From: Polyangiaceae bacterium | GTDB taxonomy: Bacteria; Myxococcota_A; Polyangia; Polyangiales; Polyangiaceae | Length of the DNA: 29,820 nt | Direction: 5' to 3' | NCBI GenBank assembly: GCA_020633205.1 | Contig: JACKEB010000031.1 | Coordinates: 1-29,820 of the forward strand | Shown here: in pieces, positions 25,998 through 29,820 of the stretch | How the letters are laid out: each line of letters starts with the position of its first letter | Numbering within the stretch: the first letter of the stretch is position 1 | Notes under the pieces: generated by a model | Database searches by the model: none | What the model saw: only the letters and a program-made list of their open reading frames with translations | Told to the model about the DNA's origin: nothing | Translations under genes and position numbers: made by a program

Positions 25998-26709
25998 TTC
26001 CAACCCTCTCGACAGCTGCCGACAGCTAAGTTTCGCGGGCCCCCCTGGCACCACAGCGGCCAGAGCGTACCATCATCGGCTCGACACTCGGTCTCGTTTT
26101 CGCGCTTCACACTCGGTCGCATTCTCGCACCCGGACACCCCAGGGATGTTCGACGGAGCAGTCCTCGAATGTGTGCGGTGGGAAGTGCGAACACGGGGAC
26201 AATACTATGTCCTTTCAACGACCTAACTCCACTGGAAGTACGCGCTCGCGTTTACGGATGCGTGGACCAGGCGGAAAGCGCCGGAAAATCTGACGCAACG
26301 CATCGTTGGCGCTGCCAGATCCGCAGCATGGCGTCTCTAAGTGGAGCACCTCACAACAGGTGTGGGAGCGCCCCACGCCACTCGCCGAGCGCGGACGATT
26401 CATCCCTCCAGAGCGTAAAATCGTCCAGGCGGCCGAACAAGCATGCGGGGATGGGTAGGTTCGCCAACGGCCGTCCAAGCGGTAGGGTAGCTGGCGAATC
26501 CCTAACAGACGATGCGGATTGCGCTTGCATGGCGTGAACGCGCGAAGGACAAGAAGTCAACGTGCGCAGATCGAATGCCAGCCGGGCGCGTCGAAGAGGC
26601 GGTCATGGCCGCGAGCGCACCCTCGTCCGAAACCTGGGAAGCCTACAGCTCCGTGCGACTGAAGTCGCAGGTGACGGCACCAGTTCGCCGGGGAAGCTGG
26701 AGTAGCGGC
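25998..26709. other. Divergent control region between the Glt-like operon and the ECF sigma gene
   Basis: About 700 bases lie between the two divergent starts. I see no convincing gene. Two imperfect 20-base direct repeats, each opening ACACTCGGTC, start at 26084 and 26109. A 10-base direct repeat CGACAGCTGC/CGACAGCTAA lies at 26010-26029 beside the ribosome site of the coiled-coil gene. A short inverted repeat GGACA-N6-TGTCC surrounds a TACTAT sequence near 26197-26212. No confident ECF promoter pair was found on either strand. Confidence 0.5.
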
Positions 26710-27327
26710 ATGGTCTCCGGGCGTGGCGAAGCGACAGATGAGATGCTGATGGTGCGCTACCAGCGCGGCGATCGCCAAGCGTTCGCGGAGTTGGTCAGAC
26801 GCTACAAGAAGCCGATCTTCAACTTCGTGCTGCGTCACTTGAGGGAGCCAGCGCTCGCTGAGGACGTGACTCAGGACGTGTTCATGCGCGTCGTGCAAAA
26901 GGCCGCGGAGTTCAAGCACGAGGCGCGTTTTTCGACTTGGCTGTACACCATCGCCCGCAACCTCTGCGTGGACAACTTGCGCAAGCTCTCCTTGCGGCGC
27001 CATCCGTCACTGGACCAGCCAAGAGGCGACGGAGAGTCTGCGCGCACCCTGCTCGACACCATGGCGGACCCTCATCCCCGTGCCTCCGTCGACCGGAGCG
27101 CGGTGTCGAGTGAGGTTGGTATGACCATCGTCAACGCGGTCGACGCTCTCCCAAACGAGCAACGTGAGGTGTTCCTGCTGCGAGAGATCGCGAACCTGCC
27201 ATTCAAGGACATCGCCACCATCACCGGCGTGCCGGAAAACACCGTCAAGAGCCGCATGCGCTACGCGCTCGATCGACTGCGCGAGGCGCTGAGCGAGTTC
27301 GAAGAGTACGCCCGCGCGCTACGCTAA
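26710..27327 (+). CDS. ECF-family RNA polymerase sigma factor
   Basis: A 205-residue sigma factor with region 2 at about 8-90 (DEMLMVRYQRGDRQAFAELV, the core-binding DVTQDVFMRV, and the -10 reading STWLYTIARNLCVDNLR) and region 4 at about 137-195 (ALPNEQREVFLLREI with the helix-turn-helix ending VPENTVKSRMRYALDRL). Regions 1 and 3 are absent, the ECF hallmark. The open frame starts at 26512. The ATG at 26710 has a GGAG site seven bases upstream and gives a normal ECF length; an ATG at 26605 is the alternative. A membrane anti-sigma gene follows after 18 bases, so activity is probably set by signal-dependent release. Confidence 0.93.
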   Translation: MVSGRGEATDEMLMVRYQRGDRQAFAELVRRYKKPIFNFVLRHLREPALAEDVTQDVFMRVVQKAAEFKHEARFSTWLYTIARNLCVDNLRKLSLRRHPSLDQPRGDGESARTLLDTMADPHPRASVDRSAVSSEVGMTIVNAVDALPNEQREVFLLREIANLPFKDIATITGVPENTVKSRMRYALDRLREALSEFEEYARALR

Positions 27328-27345
27328 CAGACTCCACACGGAACC

Positions 27346-28416
27346 ATGGACTGCGAGAAGTTCGACAGAATCGTACTCGACCTGCTCTACGAAGAGCTGG
27401 ACGAGCTCACGCAGGCCGCTGCGAAGCGGCACATGGATCAGTGTAGCCGCTGTAGGCCGATCGCGACGGAACTACGTGCCACTCGTGAAGTGGGCGTGCT
27501 GCCGATGGTCGATCCACCTGACGAACTCGAGCAGCGTATCCTCGCGGCAGAGCGCACGGCTAGGAAAACGCTGCCATTCGGCCAACGGGTGGGTCGTGCG
27601 GTCAGTGTGCTCGCGGGCTACGCGATGCGTCCGCAGCTCGCGATGGCGGCGCTCTTGCTACTACTGATTGGGTCCAGCCTGCTGCTGCTACGCGCAAAGC
27701 CAGGCGAAACGGAAAACATCAGTGTGACGGAGCGAGGGGTTCCGGAGACTGAAGGCCCGGGCATTGCGATCCTCCCCGCCGCGCCGGCGGACGAGGCGCG
27801 CGCAGAACCGGAACCCGCGAAGGTCGCGAGCCGTGGCGCTGCGGACGAGCCATCCGAGGCGCCTGCTGCCGCCGCCGAAGGCAAAGCCGAAGAGCAACCT
27901 TCGGACAAGGCCAAGGACAACGACGACGACACCTTCGCCTTGGCGATGAACGAGTATCGCAATGGCAACTGGGTGGCGGCGCAAGCGGGCTTCGATCGCG
28001 TGGAGACCGAGGGAGGTTCAAATGCGGCGCAAGCAGCGTTGTTCTCCGCTCAGGCAGTTCGCAATGCTTCGGGTTGCACCAGCGCGGGGCCACGCTTCGA
28101 AACCGTGACGGTGCGCTACCCCGGCACGGCCATTACGAACGACGCCCGCTGGCAGGCCGCCGATTGTTTCCGCTCGACAGGACAGCTCGAGAAGGCCCGC
28201 AAGCACTATCAAGCATTGGTCGGGCAACCCGGATATGACGACCGGGCGCGCAAAGCCTTGGCTCAAATGGATGAAGCGACGCCCCGCGTGGCTACCAAGG
28301 CGGCGGCAGCTCCCCCGAAGGCGAAGCCGGCAGCCAAGCCTGCCGCCGAACCGCAAGCGACGGCGACGGCCAGCGCGCCCTCCCCCAAAATCACTGCGCC
28401 AAACGACGCGCTCTAG
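27346..28416 (+). CDS. Membrane zinc-finger anti-sigma factor with periplasmic TPR-like domain
   Basis: A 356-residue protein. The N-terminus has the zf-HC2 anti-sigma motif: Cys3, then HMDQCSRC with His29, Cys33 and Cys36, which binds zinc and holds the ECF sigma factor. One transmembrane helix lies at about 98-116. A Pro/Ala/Glu-rich linker (120-190) leads to a helical, TPR-like domain (about 195-310) with two Cys (244 and 274) that could form a disulfide in the periplasm. The tail is Ala/Pro/Lys-rich. Many ZAS proteins have short or simple outer domains, so a TPR-like sensor is notable. It is cotranscribed with the sigma gene. Confidence 0.9.
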   Translation: MDCEKFDRIVLDLLYEELDELTQAAAKRHMDQCSRCRPIATELRATREVGVLPMVDPPDELEQRILAAERTARKTLPFGQRVGRAVSVLAGYAMRPQLAMAALLLLLIGSSLLLLRAKPGETENISVTERGVPETEGPGIAILPAAPADEARAEPEPAKVASRGAADEPSEAPAAAAEGKAEEQPSDKAKDNDDDTFALAMNEYRNGNWVAAQAGFDRVETEGGSNAAQAALFSAQAVRNASGCTSAGPRFETVTVRYPGTAITNDARWQAADCFRSTGQLEKARKHYQALVGQPGYDDRARKALAQMDEATPRVATKAAAAPPKAKPAAKPAAEPQATATASAPSPKITAPNDAL

Positions 28417-28489
28417 TCCTTCGTGGCGGTCTGGCCGAGCAACAGGGCGCTGGCTCAGTCGGGACCCGCGTCCCGGCAATCGTGTCCGG

Positions 28490-28564
28490 CGACGTTGCTC
28501 AACGTCGAGTTCGAAGCCCACAAACGTTGCGGGGCGTCTCACTGCTCGTGCAGCGGACGCCCCG
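28490..28564. terminator. Two hairpins in the convergent gap between anti-sigma and desaturase genes
   Basis: CGACGTTG-CT-CAACGTCG (28490-28507) and CGGGGCGTC/GACGCCCCG (28530-28538 and 28556-28564, loop 17) are both perfect stems. They lie between two converging genes, where a bidirectional terminator is expected. Neither is followed by a T tract, so the assignment rests on position and stem strength only. Confidence 0.45.
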
Positions 28565-28601
28565 GCGCGCCCGCAGACGCTGACGCATCAAAGCTCGAAG
28601 C

Positions 28602-29564
28602 TCAGACCATCGCTGCGTTGGTCCCCGCCTCGCCCAGCTCGACCTCATCCGCGGTCACGTCGACATCACCCTCTGGGGGCTCGAAACCAGCGCGCCCGAC
28701 CTGCTGGGTGCCCAGGCTTCGCACAAATACCGCGAGGAAATACTGCTGGAACCAGTACCACCACACGCTGCGATGCACGAGACGAGGATCGATGTGCTCG
28801 CGTAACTGAGCGTGAACCTCAGGAAGTTTGCTCCAGTGGGTCCCGGCATTCTCGTGGTGGGCGGAGTGCAGGCCGTTGTTGAAGAGCAAGAAGTTCAGCA
28901 GCTTGCCTTCAAAGTTGCGCGAATGGTTGTGACGCGAGAAGGGATCGGCGTGAACGTGCTGCTCGTAGTTGAACAGCATGATGGTCCACAAGGCGAAGAA
29001 GCCTGGGATCCCTGCGGCAAGAACCCACAGCTTCAAACCAGGGCCCCAGCCATAGAGGAAGATCGCCAGCGCGAGCAGTAGCGTGTGAGTTCCGTACACG
29101 ATCACGTACTGGGAGATGATACGACGGTAGAGCGTCGGGTTCTTCTCCTTGGCCTTCGCGATGAACGTCTTGATCGGATCGCTCTGGTAGTAGCTCGACA
29201 CGAAGAAGTAAGTCAGCGCGACGAGGAAGTTGTGGCGGTTGGTGAAGCGCCACGTGATCGTCGCGTCACCCGCTTTGTTCACGAGCTTGTGGTGGTTCAG
29301 GTTGTGGGTCGGGATCCACGCGAACGTCGGGTAACCGTAGAAAATGGAAATCCACGTCCCGAAGAAGTTGTTCGCGCCCTTCGACTTGAACGTTGGGCTG
29401 TGGTTGTGGTTGTGCGCGATGACGCCACAAGCCAGCGCGAAGTAGCAGCTGAGCGGCCACAGGTAGCCGGTCAGATCAGGGCGCACGTAAAGGAACGCCA
29501 ACAATCCTGGCGTCAGTACGAAGGTCCACAACAGGGTGCGGTAGTCAGCTGCGTGACGAACCAT
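28602..29564 (-). CDS. Membrane fatty acid desaturase
   Basis: A 320-residue integral membrane di-iron enzyme of the fatty acid desaturase family (PF00487). The three histidine boxes are present: HNHNH (51-55), HNLNHH (87-92) and HSAHH (233-237), with extra His at EQHVH (202-206). Hydrophobic pairs of helices flank them (about 12-50 and 155-200). Family members insert double bonds or hydroxyls into acyl chains, lipids or carotenoids using O2 and electrons from ferredoxin or a reductase; the acyl substrate cannot be told from sequence. The ATG at 29564 has a strong AGGAG site seven bases upstream. The soluble acidic tail after 290 is longer than the catalytic core needs. It stands alone in the window. 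Confidence 0.92.
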   Translation of the reverse strand: MVRHAADYRTLLWTFVLTPGLLAFLYVRPDLTGYLWPLSCYFALACGVIAHNHNHSPTFKSKGANNFFGTWISIFYGYPTFAWIPTHNLNHHKLVNKAGDATITWRFTNRHNFLVALTYFFVSSYYQSDPIKTFIAKAKEKNPTLYRRIISQYVIVYGTHTLLLALAIFLYGWGPGLKLWVLAAGIPGFFALWTIMLFNYEQHVHADPFSRHNHSRNFEGKLLNFLLFNNGLHSAHHENAGTHWSKLPEVHAQLREHIDPRLVHRSVWWYWFQQYFLAVFVRSLGTQQVGRAGFEPPEGDVDVTADEVELGEAGTNAAMV

Positions 29565-29733
29565 AAACTTCTCCTCGCGGCACCCACCTTGGGAGCGGTG
29601 CTCGGTGCCCAGGCCCTTCTAGTACCGGGATCCAGGAGAGGCTACGCATTTTCAGCACTCACCCTCTAGCAAATGTGCCGCTTTTCAGCTGCGTTGGGCA
29701 CTTCGCGCCTCACTCGCCGCTGAACTCGTTGAA

Positions 29734-29753
29734 GTGCGAAGAATCCTTCGCAC
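29734..29753. other. Perfect 8-bp hairpin upstream of the tandem repeats
   Basis: GTGCGAAG-AATC-CTTCGCAC is a perfect stem with a four-base loop. It lies in the non-coding DNA upstream of the desaturase and may be the terminator of a gene off the right edge or a protein-binding site. No T tract follows on either strand. Confidence 0.5.
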
Positions 29754-29760
29754 ACTCAGA

Positions 29761-29820
29761 GCGCGCGCTAGTTCAGCAGAGCGCGCGCCAGTTCAGCAGA
29801 GCGCGCGCTAGTTCAGCAGA
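29761..29820. repeat. 20-bp tandem repeat array running off the window
   Basis: Three exact-register copies of a 20-base unit, GCGCGCGCTAGTTCAGCAGA, fill the last 60 bases; the middle copy has CC for CT at one site. The unit is not a multiple of three and lies in intergenic DNA. The array continues past the edge, so the copy number is unknown. Confidence 0.95.

Noticed and set aside
26001..26040. ECF-type promoter (GAAACTT with a downstream GTC) before the Glt-like operon
   Set aside because: The predicted start of transcription would fall within a few bases of the ATG and leave no room for the ribosome site.
25377..26537. Plus-strand open frame of 386 codons
   Set aside because: It is antisense to the exported coiled-coil gene and then runs through non-coding DNA with low-quality composition.
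28430..28530. tRNA-like words (GGCCGAGC and GTTCGAAG) in the convergent gap
   Set aside because: The arms do not pair into an acceptor, anticodon or T stem at the right spacing.
29761..29820. CRISPR array
   Set aside because: The units are 20 bases with no spacers between them and no cas genes are in the window; this is a plain tandem repeat.

Overview
The window is GC-rich, densely coded DNA that most likely comes from a myxobacterium (Myxococcota), probably near the Polyangia/Sorangium side. The evidence is the gene content: a TonB-like protein with an AgmX/PglI-type C-terminal domain, TPR proteins in the order of the Myxococcus glt (gliding) or nfs (spore-coat) genes, a short polysaccharide-export lipoprotein paired with a beta-barrel porin, and an ECF sigma factor with a membrane zinc-finger anti-sigma factor. 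The species cannot be named from the sequence alone.

Region A (1-4533, minus strand) holds a type II fatty-acid/polyketide-like set: an acyl carrier protein, a protein that fuses an intact ketosynthase to a degenerate ketosynthase-like half, and a second ketosynthase cut by the left edge. These three overlap by a few bases each. A MoxR-type AAA+ ATPase lies upstream on the same strand.

Region B (4695-6944, plus strand) holds a small one-helix membrane protein, a YbhN/LPG-synthase-TM-type integral membrane protein and a leucine-rich-repeat lipoprotein, closely spaced.

Region C (6968-10292, minus strand) is a housekeeping-like run: a Maf nucleotide pyrophosphatase, a GT-C-like membrane glycosyltransferase, a DUF507 protein and, after a short gap, an RluD-type pseudouridine synthase. 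A beta-barrel envelope protein (10429-11460) is divergent from it.

Region D (11572-25997, minus strand) is the most distinctive part. One block (14201 to 11572) encodes a secreted helical protein, a beta-barrel porin and a polysaccharide-export (OPX) lipoprotein, behind a near-consensus sigma-70 promoter. The other block (25997 to 14564) is a translationally coupled series: a secreted coiled-coil protein, a TPR/coiled-coil protein, a giant TPR protein (GltD-like), a TPR lipoprotein (GltE-like), a 78-residue exported protein, a three-helix membrane protein of ExbB/TolQ-like topology, and a GltG/PglI-like TonB-type protein. Between the two blocks lies a nested inverted repeat. I infer an envelope-spanning machine of the Glt/Nfs type sitting beside a polysaccharide exit port.

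Region E (26710-28416, plus strand) is an ECF sigma factor with its anti-sigma factor, transcribed away from the Region D machine. Region F (28602-29564, minus strand) is a membrane fatty acid desaturase. The window ends inside a 20-bp tandem repeat. No rRNA, tRNA, insertion sequence, phage or CRISPR was seen.
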